Assembly: GCF_000389635.1 (NCBI RefSeq)
Contig: NC_021182.1
Coordinates: forward strand, 1,798,001 to 1,862,000
Source: Clostridium pasteurianum BC1
GTDB lineage: Bacteria; Bacillota; Clostridia; Clostridiales; Clostridiaceae
Direction: 5' to 3'
DNA length: 64,000 nt
Positions within the stretch are counted from its first letter, which is position 1; every line of letters starts with the position of its first letter. Position numbers and translations under genes: made by a program. Positions 16,875 through 25,782 of this stretch are shown here, piece by piece. A model generated the notes under the pieces. The model saw nothing but the letters and a program-made list of their open reading frames with translations. It was not told the DNA's origin and did not search any database.

Positions 16875-16913
16875 AAATCCACACTAATAAATTTTAAAAA
16901 TTAGTGTGGATTT
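16875..16913. terminator. Bidirectional hairpin terminator
   Basis: AAATCCACACTAAT and ATTAGTGTGGATTT form a perfect 14-bp stem around an 11-base loop, with AT-rich flanks on both sides. It lies just after the stop of the leftward transposase remnant. Confidence 0.75.
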
Positions 16914-16927
16914 ATTTATACTTAGTG

Positions 16928-17415
16928 TTATGCTTGTACTGCGTTATTGTACATATCTATCGGAATCCTTTGATTCATATCTAAATCAGAATTTCCATAT
17001 GGATTTACATGATTATAGATTAATGGAGTTAAAGCTCTAAAATCTTCTGGTGCCATCATATCGTACCATTTCTTTTCAGATAATACTTGTTGTATCATTA
17101 ATGTATTTATATATACCAAACAATTTTGTACTAGATGAAGGCTTAATACTGAAAGCTCCTGATCCTCGATTCTATTTGTTGATATTTCACCACTCTTGCC
17201 GTAGAAAATAAATGAATTGGCTGAATTCCAGTTTTCAACAACATTGAGACCTTCATGTATCTCTATTCCCAATTCTTCTGAATTTAGGTATTCACAAAGG
17301 AATATAGTTTTTATAGCTTTCCCTAATTCAGCAAAGGCAAGGTATGTTGGATGCTTTAAATTATTTCTAGTAAATCGCTTTAATATCGCTACACGCCGAG
17401 ATACGTGTAAAAACC
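16928..17415 (-). pseudogene. tnpA: C-terminal remnant of a Tn3-family transposase (TnpA)
   Basis: About 160 residues from the extreme C-terminus of a Tn3 TnpA are recognisable: [44 protein letters not shown], then [24 protein letters not shown], and [26 protein letters not shown] with [16 protein letters not shown]. The final Glu of the DDE triad lies in this region. The N-terminal roughly 800 residues and the other catalytic residues are absent; the sequence upstream turns into the resolvase control region. An internal Met at 17272 is not a real start. The fragment supports past Tn3-type transposition here. Confidence 0.85.
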
Positions 17416-17471
17416 GGTAATTTGATGGATATAATTTACAAACAGTAATTTTAAGTGTACTATACTTTATG

Positions 17472-17582
17472 TTTCAAAAAGTATACTTTTTGAAAGACCA
17501 TTATAAGCATGCTTTTTATATGTCATATATATAACAAATTTATATTTGCAATGTTTCAATTAACTTGTATAGTTTTTGAAAT
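17472..17582. promoter_or_regulatory. Putative res site of the adjacent resolvase
   Basis: A perfect 24-bp palindrome (17472-17495; half-site TTTCAAAAAGTA, centred on TA) looks like a crossover subsite. A second 28-bp element at 17555-17582 has the same outer half-sites TTTCAA...TTGAAA. This is the layout expected upstream of a Tn3-type resolvase gene, with the second subsite overlapping its promoter. Confidence 0.5.
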
Positions 17583-17593
17583 AAATTTATAAT
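17565..17593 (+). promoter_or_regulatory. Promoter of the resolvase gene
   Basis: TTGTAT (17565-17570), a 17-base spacer, and TATAAT (17588-17593). It overlaps the second res-like subsite, so the resolvase would repress its own gene. Confidence 0.65.
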
Positions 17594-17626
17594 TGTTATA
17601 AGACTATTACATAAGGAGTTTTTAAA

Positions 17627-18232
17627 ATGAGAAGTTTTTTCTATGCACGGGTAAGTAGTAAAGATCAATCTTTAGAAAGGCAACTTGTTACAGCTAAAGA
17701 ATTAGGAATAGAGAATGAATATATTTTTATTGAAAAGGCAAGTGGTAAAGATTTTAAAAGACCGGAATATCAATTAATGAAGCGCATGCTTAGGGAAGAA
17801 GATATTTTGTATATTAAATCTCTAGATCGATTGGGCAGAAATAAACAAATGATATTAGATGAATGGCGAGAACTTACAAGAGATAAAAAAATAAATATAG
17901 TTGTTTGGGACATGCCTTTATTAGATACAAGAAAATATAAGGATATGAACGGATTAGAAAATTTAATTTCTGATTTAATTTTACAACTTCTAAGTTATAT
18001 GGCAGAAGATGAACGTAAAAGAATAAAAGAAAGACAGGAAGAAGGTATTAAAGCTGCTATTAAAAAAGGTGTTAAGTTAGGAAGAAGAAAAACACCAATA
18101 GATGAAAACTTTAAAACGGTTTATGCTCGATGGAAGCGAGGTGAAATAACTGCAGTAGAGGCTATGGAGCTTGTCTCAATGAAAAGTAATACTTTCTATA
18201 GAAGAGTTAAGGAATATGAAGTGATTAAATAA
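17627..18232 (+). CDS. Serine recombinase (resolvase/invertase family)
   Basis: This 201-residue site-specific recombinase has its catalytic Ser in FYARVSSKDQ, the arginine-rich core (LDRLGRNKQMI), the long E helix (LLSYMAEDERKRIKERQEEGIKAA) and a C-terminal helix-turn-helix (GEITAVEAMELVSMKSNTFYRRVKEY). It has an AAGGAG site and a promoter that overlaps likely res subsites. It opens the defence island; a related recombinase closes it at 31234. It could be the resolvase of the Tn3 element whose transposase remnant lies beside it. Confidence 0.92.
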   Translation: MRSFFYARVSSKDQSLERQLVTAKELGIENEYIFIEKASGKDFKRPEYQLMKRMLREEDILYIKSLDRLGRNKQMILDEWRELTRDKKINIVVWDMPLLDTRKYKDMNGLENLISDLILQLLSYMAEDERKRIKERQEEGIKAAIKKGVKLGRRKTPIDENFKTVYARWKRGEITAVEAMELVSMKSNTFYRRVKEYEVIK

Positions 18233-18343
18233 ATATATATATGGCTAAAAAGTAATTATTTTGAAGGAAATAATTGTGATTTGTAGAATAATGTTATAAA
18301 GGTATGTAATTTTAAAAATTGTAGATTATGTCTATAATGCAAA

Positions 18344-19525
18344 GTGGGTGATTATTTGATATCATTGGATTTATTTGATAATGCTGATATGACGGACATT
18401 GATAGAAATATAACAAAATATGTCAATAGTAATGTAGCGTGCATTATTAGAGTTTTACTAGATTTTTTAGAAGATAATAATGGATTTACACCAGAGGATT
18501 TTTTGCCATATAATAACTTAAGAATTGATAATAGCACATGGACTGAAATGGTTTATGATCTGTATGATATTATCCGTTCAGATGTAATTAGAGAGTGGAT
18601 TAAGCCTAAATATGAATATTTACTCTATGTAATACTTCAATGGTGGGATGATTGTAATGACAGTTGGGATGATCTTCTTCCAAATAAACTTGATAACAGT
18701 TTAGTAGCTAAAATTCAAGTTGAGTATGCGTTAGAAGATGAACATACCTATGTACTAAACGCAATTACTGATTTTGATGAATATTATTATATTCTTTTTG
18801 CAGACCATGATTTTTTGCCAGAGAATTTAGAACGATTAATAACAATATACTTAAGGAATCCAAAATTATTTAAAGTATTTTTTGCTGATGTAGATCTGAA
18901 TGAATATCACGATTTGATGCCCAAAGATTTACAAGAGCAATTCGATGAAGTAAATTATAAGACTGTGGAACTAACTAAAAATAATCTTTCTGAGCCAAGT
19001 CTATTAAAAGATTTATTATTTTGTTGTGAAAGATTGCAGGCAAATCACTCATATAAAGAATCACCTGAAGATGATATGAATGATTTTATTAGAGATTTAC
19101 TCACAGCTATGGGATACGATTTAAGAGATCAAACAAGACAAGGATCATCGCCTGGTGGTAAACAAGCAGGAGAAGTTGACCTGTTAATCAAAGTGGAAAA
19201 ACTTCCATATTCAATAATAGAGTCTTTAAAATTATCAAGTGTAAACGAAACGTATATTTCCGAACATATTGATAAGATATACAAATATGATACGTTAGGC
19301 AATTCTTGCAACTTTATTATTTCATATGTGAAGATAAAAGGCTTTTTGCAATTTTGGGAAAGATATACTCTATATACCAAATTTTATAAATATCCTTTTG
19401 AATTAACCCAATTTACTGTGTGTCAAAACAAACAATATTCCGAATTAAAATTGGCGGTAGCAGAACTAAAACGTAATGATACTATAACAAAACTTTATCA
19501 TATAGCTATACACATTCCAAGCTAA
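18344..19525 (+). CDS. Unrecognised protein with a C-terminal PD-(D/E)XK nuclease-like domain
   Basis: This 393-residue protein is rich in acidic and aromatic residues. Residues 1-230 match nothing I know. Residues 235-340 read like a restriction-endonuclease fold: an N-terminal helix DDMNDFIRDLLTAMGYDLRD, then the Gly/Ser/Lys turn GSSPGGKQAGEVDLLI (Asp), and SIIESLKLSSVNETYISEHIDKIYKY, where Glu-x-x-Lys would be the catalytic pair. NFIISYVK closes the sheet. The ExxK spacing is a variant of ExK, so activity is uncertain. GTG 18344 has no ribosome binding site; TTG 18356, behind AAAGTGGGTG, is better placed. It sits with HEPN-like and KAP genes on the same strand. Confidence 0.6.
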   Translation: MGDYLISLDLFDNADMTDIDRNITKYVNSNVACIIRVLLDFLEDNNGFTPEDFLPYNNLRIDNSTWTEMVYDLYDIIRSDVIREWIKPKYEYLLYVILQWWDDCNDSWDDLLPNKLDNSLVAKIQVEYALEDEHTYVLNAITDFDEYYYILFADHDFLPENLERLITIYLRNPKLFKVFFADVDLNEYHDLMPKDLQEQFDEVNYKTVELTKNNLSEPSLLKDLLFCCERLQANHSYKESPEDDMNDFIRDLLTAMGYDLRDQTRQGSSPGGKQAGEVDLLIKVEKLPYSIIESLKLSSVNETYISEHIDKIYKYDTLGNSCNFIISYVKIKGFLQFWERYTLYTKFYKYPFELTQFTVCQNKQYSELKLAVAELKRNDTITKLYHIAIHIPS

Positions 19526-19687
19526 TAGTAGATTATGGTACATGAATTGCTCATTATGTTTATAATTGGACATGTTGTAAGAATTGCCATTACACTAATA
19601 ATCGGAAGTTTGGAGTTTTTGTAGTTAATAGCAATAATGGGAAGTAGCAATTAATTTAGAAATAAACTTTAGATGGAGGTGTTCATT

Positions 19688-20590
19688 ATGAAAATAGAAG
19701 AACTTAGAGATGATATAGGTAAGTGTAAATTTTATATACAAAATTACGATGTAAATTCATGTCCGTTTTTTGACGACTATTTTGCAAATAATGCTTTTTA
19801 CAATACTATGAAGGAGATTGAACTACTAGAAAATATACAAAATATTATAAAAACTCCTAATTCAAGAAATGCAATAGCACAGTGGTTTATAGCAATAGAA
19901 TCGTATATATCTTCTATCTTAAAAATTGCTTGTATAAAAAAAACTGAATATGATTTTAATGTATTAAAGAAAAAGCAATTAAAAGAAAGAATATCTAAAC
20001 TAATTGAATTGCTTGGTTTTGATAAGGATGAAATTTATAAGAATAATATAAATATAAATAAATTAAATGAGTTTTGTTGTTTTAGAAATGAATTATTTCA
20101 TGACAGATATAACAATAATGAGCAAATTTATAAACATACGAAATTTTCGAATAATGTATATATGTTAAATCAAGTGGATGTTATTCAAGCTCTTATAATA
20201 TCGTTGGAAATATTAAATCTTTTCAGGTTTTGCTTTGTAAATTTAGATCTTATGCCAAGTATAGTGATATCATTGGGAGATACATTTATATATGAAAAAC
20301 TTGATGTATTATATAAGAAGTTAATTTTACCATGCTGGTTAGATGTTTTAGATAAACACAAATTAACTTCAGATATAGAAACAACATTAAAGGTTACTTA
20401 TTTGCCAATTACAAATGCGTTTGATTCTTCTGACATATCTTTAATTATTAAAGCAAATAGTGAAATAAACTATGGATTTGAATTAAATAGAACCTCTATA
20501 TGCAAAAATAGATTTGAAAGATTAAAAGAAAAATATCATATTGATGAAGGCTCATTTCAAATACCAAATTATTCACGAAATGAATATTAA
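19688..20590 (+). CDS. Hypothetical protein with a HEPN-type RX4H motif
   Basis: This helical protein is 300 residues long. The start chosen is ATG 19688, because TGGAGGTG lies just before it; ATG 19673 lacks a site. The N-terminal half has long helices (NAIAQWFIAIESYISSILKIACIKK and LKERISKLIELLGFDKDEIY), followed by EFCCFRNELFHDRYNNN. Arg-x4-His in RNELFH is the catalytic signature of HEPN ribonucleases, which act in many toxin and anti-phage systems. The C-terminal 130 residues are unrecognised. It lies 163 bases after the nuclease-like gene and 261 bases before the KAP gene, all on one strand. The HEPN reading rests on the motif and helical context only. Confidence 0.55.
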   Translation: MKIEELRDDIGKCKFYIQNYDVNSCPFFDDYFANNAFYNTMKEIELLENIQNIIKTPNSRNAIAQWFIAIESYISSILKIACIKKTEYDFNVLKKKQLKERISKLIELLGFDKDEIYKNNININKLNEFCCFRNELFHDRYNNNEQIYKHTKFSNNVYMLNQVDVIQALIISLEILNLFRFCFVNLDLMPSIVISLGDTFIYEKLDVLYKKLILPCWLDVLDKHKLTSDIETTLKVTYLPITNAFDSSDISLIIKANSEINYGFELNRTSICKNRFERLKEKYHIDEGSFQIPNYSRNEY

Positions 20591-20851
20591 ATAGTCGAAA
20601 TACTCATTAAATCTAGCACTGACAGGGCAATTTAAACTGAAATTAATGAGTATAATTGAGTTGTATATTTATCCATATAAACAGTGATATAAACTAATAA
20701 ATCTGAACTTCCTATTATGTTTAAAAAGAGAAGTTAACAATAAAGAGTATGATCTAGATGAAATTTATGTCCATGACGACAATATAACCTTCTAAAGGTT
20801 TCATTCTTTGATGAAAGATAAGCATATTTATAAGAAAGAGGTAAAAATAGT

Positions 20852-23800
20852 ATGAATGTGTTCAACAATTCTGAAGTGAGAAATGATGCACAAGTTAAAT
20901 GTCGAATACTAAAAAACATATTCGTTGGATTTCTGATAATAATCATGAGTGGTTTATTTGTTATTTTTTTAAAGATAACATTAAATAAAATACTTTGGAT
21001 AAATTTAATATCTTTTTTTAGCGAAATTACATTACCACAATGGTATATAAAAAATCGCATAGTATTTTTATGTGTACCTATATTCTTAATGAGCATGATA
21101 ACTTTATATAATATTTATTATAAATTTATTGGGAAAATGGATATCATGAGAAATCTAAGTAGTATCTTTGATGGATTATTAAAAGGTATTTTTTCAGTAA
21201 TTATAGGTGTCCTTTTAAATTTTCTAAACATAAAAATAATAGATAATAATAGAATACTAATATTTTTAATACTGTCTTTAGGGTTTCTGATTTTAGTATA
21301 CTTATTTATTTATACATTTATTTATTATTTTTCATTAGAGAGATTTATAGTAGAGATAATAAAATATTGTATATATGAAACTATGTTAATTATTATACTT
21401 TTGGCTACTATCTCAAAACTCGAGTTATTAGAGTCTATTTCCGGAATTATGTACATATGTCTCTTATCAGTATTCTCTAAATGGATAGAGAATAAAAGTA
21501 TTTCAGTATATAGGGTTAGAAATATATTTGCAAAATTGAGAAGAAAACAAAAAAATACATTAAATATTGATGGTGATGAGAAGAAAGATTTTAAAATGGC
21601 AGATAACCCTATCGAAAAAGAGAGTGAGCTTTTTCCTTCTAGAAAAAGGCAGTTGGACTATTTCTTATCTGAGATGAAAAATAAAAAAGATGAACCATTT
21701 TCTGTTGCGATAAGTGGGGTATGGGGAGCAGGAAAGACAAGTTTTATAAATGCATTTAAAGATAAAATGAATAAGGATAACTTCATATATATTGAACCTA
21801 AAATAGAAAACAAGCCAATAAAAATGTTAGAGGATCTAACTACCCAATTTTATGCAGTATTCAATAAGAAAGGTATATACACAGGAAAGGGGAGCACCTT
21901 AAGAAATTACTTTAATACTATTTTTAGAATACTTGGCAGAAAAGACTTTAATTTTATCACAGACATATTTTCAGATTTAACAAAAGAGAATAATTATGGA
22001 TATTTGCATGTGAAAGAAAAATTAAATACTGATTTATTAAAGTTAATAGAAAGAGATAGTAATAATTATAACCGTTTCTATATTATAGTTGACGATTTGG
22101 ATAGAAGTGATGACGAAGTAAAATTGAATACCCTAAGTTTTATAAAGGAAATTGTAAATTTGAAGGGTTGTACTGTAATATTTTTAGTAGATTATGAAAA
22201 GTTACAATCAGATACCATTACCAATGAGTTTTTAGATAAGTTCATAAATGATAGGTATGAACTTGGAAATATAAATTTAAACGAGATTGTCGAATATTTT
22301 TACACATGTGGATTGTATTTAAATGAATCATTCTTTTTGAACAAAAGCAATAAAATTAAAACAATAGCAACTAATCTTAAAAACGATATAATTAAATTTT
22401 TTACTGGTATTACTGAAGAGCTAGAAAATTTTATTTACAAATATAAGGAAATAGAGGAAGATGGTACAGAGGAAAAACAAGCATATTACAAGCAACTACT
22501 TAGAGAACAACAAAATTTATTATTAGGTTTATGTAATCCAAGAAAAGTAAAAAAGTTTTACAGGGAACTTGAAAGAATACTTACATTGTTCGAAATAAGA
22601 TGGTTTTCTGACGAGGAATCTTTAAATAATGAGTTGTCAAATTCTAAATGGGATGAGATTGCTTTTAATATATGCTTTATTAAAATCTTCTATGAGAAAG
22701 AATTTGATAAACTCGTTAAGAGTAATAATATAGATATATATATTGATAACAATAAAAATTTCGTTACACAAATTTTACTTAAACAAAATTTGTCAATACC
22801 AGATAACGAGAAACATATATATAATATGATCTTATATAAGCTATTTTTAGAGCGGAATCCTGTTGAAATTAAAACTGAGAATCAAAAAATTCGAGATGAA
22901 TTAAGAAATAATGAGTTAAAAGAAAGTAATATTTCGAAATACTTACAGGAGGTTATCCTGAAATACAATTACAATAATAGATATGAAGACTTTAAAAAGA
23001 TAGTATCTTATGTAAGCACAATAAAGGACAAAGATATAGTACAGCAATATATAGTAGAAATTTTTAAACAAATAGAAGATGCATCAAGATTTAATAGGAC
23101 AGGCCTGCTGTTATTGTATATCAAGCATACTATTAAAACTTTTATAGACGATATTTCAAACTTTAATGGTAAAATAAAATCTCAGTTTGTGTATCTAATG
23201 GAGCACATCCAAAATAACTTTATTTGGGGCTTGAGTGGCAGTTTGACAATTATAATTCAAACAACAAATTTAAAAGATTTTAGCTATAACTATGTCAAGA
23301 ATAAGTATGTTAAACAAATGAATAACATAGAAGATTTCTATAATGTTTTATACAATGTAAATGAAGAAATAAAGATATATAGTTTTAACCATAATGAAGT
23401 GAAAGTTTTGGAAATAGAAGCCTTCTTAAAAAAAATAAAAGATTATTTGTATGGAAATAAAAATCTGAAAAATATAAATAATTTAATACAAGATTATTTT
23501 AAGGAAGTTGAAGAATCAATAGAACTTATAAAATATATTAATTTATTTAATGTATCAAGTATAGGAAATACTACAAAATCATTTCATTTTGATCCTGAAT
23601 TTAATTTCAAAGGCTTAGATAATTTGGAAAACGAAGTTAAAGATGCATTACACAAAATATCTGTATATATTAAAGATAAGGATAATATTGAGGAACAAGA
23701 TGATGTTTATAAATATTTTGCAAGTTTATGTCAAGTGGTTGAAGATGTATATACTATTGAAAATGTAAAATTGTTTGAAAAATATGATATCTATAGAGAA

Positions 23801-23935
23801 TTAGACAAAATATATGAGGAAGTAGTACTGAATTTTAATAATGAAATACCTAAGTATATGTCGTGGCTGAAATATACTAAACTTAGAATAGAGAGGATAA
23901 AACAACTCTATCCATTTCATAAGGGGGAGGATTAG
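20852..23935 (+). CDS. Membrane-anchored KAP-family P-loop NTPase
   Basis: This is a large protein of 1027 residues. Residues 20-210 form about six membrane helices in pairs (for example 24-42, 68-90, 108-126, 133-160, 176-190). A cytosolic KAP NTPase domain follows: Walker A GVWGAGKTS at 289-297, and Walker B IIVDDLDR at 410-417 with the DDxDR form typical of the family. The long C-terminal part (about 450-1027) is helical and charged, and probably a sensor or partner region. KAP NTPases include PifA, the F-plasmid phage-exclusion protein. Together with the two upstream genes and the restriction operon, this suggests anti-phage defence triggered at the membrane. The ribosome binding site is GAAAGAGGT. 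Confidence 0.85.
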   Translation: MNVFNNSEVRNDAQVKCRILKNIFVGFLIIIMSGLFVIFLKITLNKILWINLISFFSEITLPQWYIKNRIVFLCVPIFLMSMITLYNIYYKFIGKMDIMRNLSSIFDGLLKGIFSVIIGVLLNFLNIKIIDNNRILIFLILSLGFLILVYLFIYTFIYYFSLERFIVEIIKYCIYETMLIIILLATISKLELLESISGIMYICLLSVFSKWIENKSISVYRVRNIFAKLRRKQKNTLNIDGDEKKDFKMADNPIEKESELFPSRKRQLDYFLSEMKNKKDEPFSVAISGVWGAGKTSFINAFKDKMNKDNFIYIEPKIENKPIKMLEDLTTQFYAVFNKKGIYTGKGSTLRNYFNTIFRILGRKDFNFITDIFSDLTKENNYGYLHVKEKLNTDLLKLIERDSNNYNRFYIIVDDLDRSDDEVKLNTLSFIKEIVNLKGCTVIFLVDYEKLQSDTITNEFLDKFINDRYELGNINLNEIVEYFYTCGLYLNESFFLNKSNKIKTIATNLKNDIIKFFTGITEELENFIYKYKEIEEDGTEEKQAYYKQLLREQQNLLLGLCNPRKVKKFYRELERILTLFEIRWFSDEESLNNELSNSKWDEIAFNICFIKIFYEKEFDKLVKSNNIDIYIDNNKNFVTQILLKQNLSIPDNEKHIYNMILYKLFLERNPVEIKTENQKIRDELRNNELKESNISKYLQEVILKYNYNNRYEDFKKIVSYVSTIKDKDIVQQYIVEIFKQIEDASRFNRTGLLLLYIKHTIKTFIDDISNFNGKIKSQFVYLMEHIQNNFIWGLSGSLTIIIQTTNLKDFSYNYVKNKYVKQMNNIEDFYNVLYNVNEEIKIYSFNHNEVKVLEIEAFLKKIKDYLYGNKNLKNINNLIQDYFKEVEESIELIKYINLFNVSSIGNTTKSFHFDPEFNFKGLDNLENEVKDALHKISVYIKDKDNIEEQDDVYKYFASLCQVVEDVYTIENVKLFEKYDIYRELDKIYEEVVLNFNNEIPKYMSWLKYTKLRIERIKQLYPFHKGED

Positions 23936-24178
23936 TTTTGTAATAAAAAAAGATAGAGCTGGTTATAAGTAGTCTTTATGAGATTCTATAAAAACTTTCT
24001 TAGCCAGTTGCTGTGACGGAAAAGGTAGTGTCATACCAGTAAAAATAGGATAATAATGTTTTTTAATTCCAATTATTCATAAACAATATATTAAAAAATT
24101 TATTAATCTGAATGATTAAATTTATGTGAAACATAGCTTTCTCAACAAATTAAGTAATGTATTAGAGAGAAGAAGGAA

Positions 24179-24325
24179 ATGAATCAGTGGGAAAATATCT
24201 ATAAAGATTGGAAATCTGATAATATAACAGCAGTAAAAGCTATAAAAATGCTCAATTTGAAAAAAAGTCCATTTTATAAACTTATAAAGCAATATGAGAA
24301 TACATTTATGGAGGCAGACAACTAA
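24179..24325 (+). CDS. 48-residue helix-turn-helix protein coupled to hsdM
   Basis: This tiny gene has a good AAGAAGGA site. Its stop codon shares one base with the hsdM start (TAATG), so it is translationally coupled. The sequence MNQWENIYKDWKSDNITAVKAIKMLNLKKSPFYKLIKQYE matches the C-terminal DNA-binding domain of the two serine recombinases that flank the island (compare RWKRGEITAVEAMELVSMKSNTFYRRVKEY). It carries no catalytic domain. It could be a control (C-type) protein for the restriction-modification operon that arose from a recombinase tail, or simply a recombinase relic whose start was captured. Coupling and a clean start favour a real product. Confidence 0.6.
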   Translation: MNQWENIYKDWKSDNITAVKAIKMLNLKKSPFYKLIKQYENTFMEADN

Positions 24326-25782
24326 TGATTACAGGAGAATTAAGAAATAAAGTAGATAAAATATGGGAAACCTTCTGGACAGGAGGAATAACTAATCCCT
24401 TAGAAGTTATAGAACAGTTTACATATCTTTTATTTATAAAGGGATTAGATGATAAGGAAACAACAAAAGAAAATGAAGCATCATTTTTAGGGATAGAATT
24501 TCAGGGAATGTTTCCAAGTGATAAACAGCAATTAAGATGGAGTAAATTTAAGGATCTTGAAGCTGGTGAAATGTATAAAGTGATGCAAGAAGAAGTATTT
24601 CCATTTATAAAGAATCTTCATGGAAAAGATGATTCAGCATACGCAAAATATATGGGAGATGCCATATTTAAAATACCAACACCATTAATGCTTTCAAAAA
24701 TAGTAGATGGAATTAATAATATAGATATGGAAGGAAGAGATACAAAGGGAGACCTTTATGAATATCTACTTTCAAAGGTTGCTACAGCAGGAACAAATGG
24801 ACAGTTTAGAACACCAAGACACATAATTGATATGATGGTAAAGCTTGTAAAGCCAAAGCCTGAAGATATTATAGCAGATCCAGCAGCAGGTTCAGCAGGA
24901 TTCTTAGTATCTGCACAACAATATCTAAGAGATAACCATGCTGATTTATTTTTAGTGCAAGGTTTAAAAGAACATTTTAATAATGATATGTTTTCTGGTT
25001 TTGATATGGATAGAACCATGCTTAGAATTGGTGCCATGAACATGATGCTTCATGGGGTTAATAATCCCAATATTGAATATAAGGATTCACTTTCAGAGGT
25101 AAATATAGATAAAGATAAATTTACATTAGTATTAGCAAATCCTCCTTTTAAGGGAAGTCTAGACTATGAAGCTGTATCAGCAGATTTATTAAAAGTGACT
25201 AAAACAAAGAAAACAGAGATTTTATTCTTAGCATTATTTTTAAGAATCTTAAAAAATGGTGGAAGATGTGCTTCTATTGTACCTGATGGAGTTTTATTTG
25301 GAAGTACTGGAGGTCATAAATCCATAAGACAAGAAATAGTTGATAATCATAAATTAGAGGTTATTATATCAATGCCAAGTGGAGTATTTAAGCCATATGC
25401 AGGGGTTTCTACAGCAATTATGATATTCACTAAAACAGGTAGTGGTGGAACAGATAAAGTATGGTTCTATGATATGAAGGCAGATGGCTATAGCCTAGAT
25501 GATAAAAGAAATCCTACTGAAGATAATGATATAAATGATATTATTGAAAGATTTAATAATTTAGATAAAGAAATAGATAGAAAGAGAACAGAACAATCCT
25601 TTTTTGTTCCAGTAGAAGAAATAAGAGATAATAGCTATGATCTTTCTATTAATAAGTATAAAGAAATAGAGTATGAGGAAGTTGTTTATGATGCTCCTAG
25701 TATTATTTTAGATAGGGTTAGGAAACTTGAAAAAGAAATACTACAAGGAATTGAGCAATTGGAGGAAACATTAAGTGAATAA
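24325..25782 (+). CDS. hsdM: Type I restriction-modification methyltransferase subunit
   Basis: This 485-residue N6-adenine methyltransferase has the HsdM N-terminal helical domain (residues 5-130), AdoMet motif I DPAAGSAGF (185-193) and catalytic motif IV NPPF (272-275), followed by KGSLDYEAV. The C-terminal end (RVRKLEKEILQGIEQLEETL) is a coiled coil that contacts HsdS. It methylates host DNA at the site set by HsdS and is also part of the cutting complex. The start at 24325 overlaps the upstream mini-gene by one base, and its end overlaps hsdS by eight bases, so the operon is tightly coupled. Confidence 0.96.
   Translation: MITGELRNKVDKIWETFWTGGITNPLEVIEQFTYLLFIKGLDDKETTKENEASFLGIEFQGMFPSDKQQLRWSKFKDLEAGEMYKVMQEEVFPFIKNLHGKDDSAYAKYMGDAIFKIPTPLMLSKIVDGINNIDMEGRDTKGDLYEYLLSKVATAGTNGQFRTPRHIIDMMVKLVKPKPEDIIADPAAGSAGFLVSAQQYLRDNHADLFLVQGLKEHFNNDMFSGFDMDRTMLRIGAMNMMLHGVNNPNIEYKDSLSEVNIDKDKFTLVLANPPFKGSLDYEAVSADLLKVTKTKKTEILFLALFLRILKNGGRCASIVPDGVLFGSTGGHKSIRQEIVDNHKLEVIISMPSGVFKPYAGVSTAIMIFTKTGSGGTDKVWFYDMKADGYSLDDKRNPTEDNDINDIIERFNNLDKEIDRKRTEQSFFVPVEEIRDNSYDLSINKYKEIEYEEVVYDAPSIILDRVRKLEKEILQGIEQLEETLSE

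Larger units (their letters stand above)
16084..16927. other. Gap between VOC gene and Tn3 transposase remnant
   Basis: No coding gene is supported. The stretch contains the Tn3-type end (16417-16454), the iterons (16612-16675), a hairpin terminator (16875-16913), and scattered words similar to sequence beside the other Tn3 end near 11620, which suggests transposon debris. Confidence 0.5.

Noticed and set aside
20734-21096. 120-residue minus-strand frame overlapping the KAP start
   Set aside because: It lies antisense to the membrane segments of the KAP protein and has no ribosome binding site.
23936-24178. Gene between KAP and the restriction operon
   Set aside because: Several short frames read as fragments (for example around GACGGAAAAGG) but none has a start, a site or a family match.
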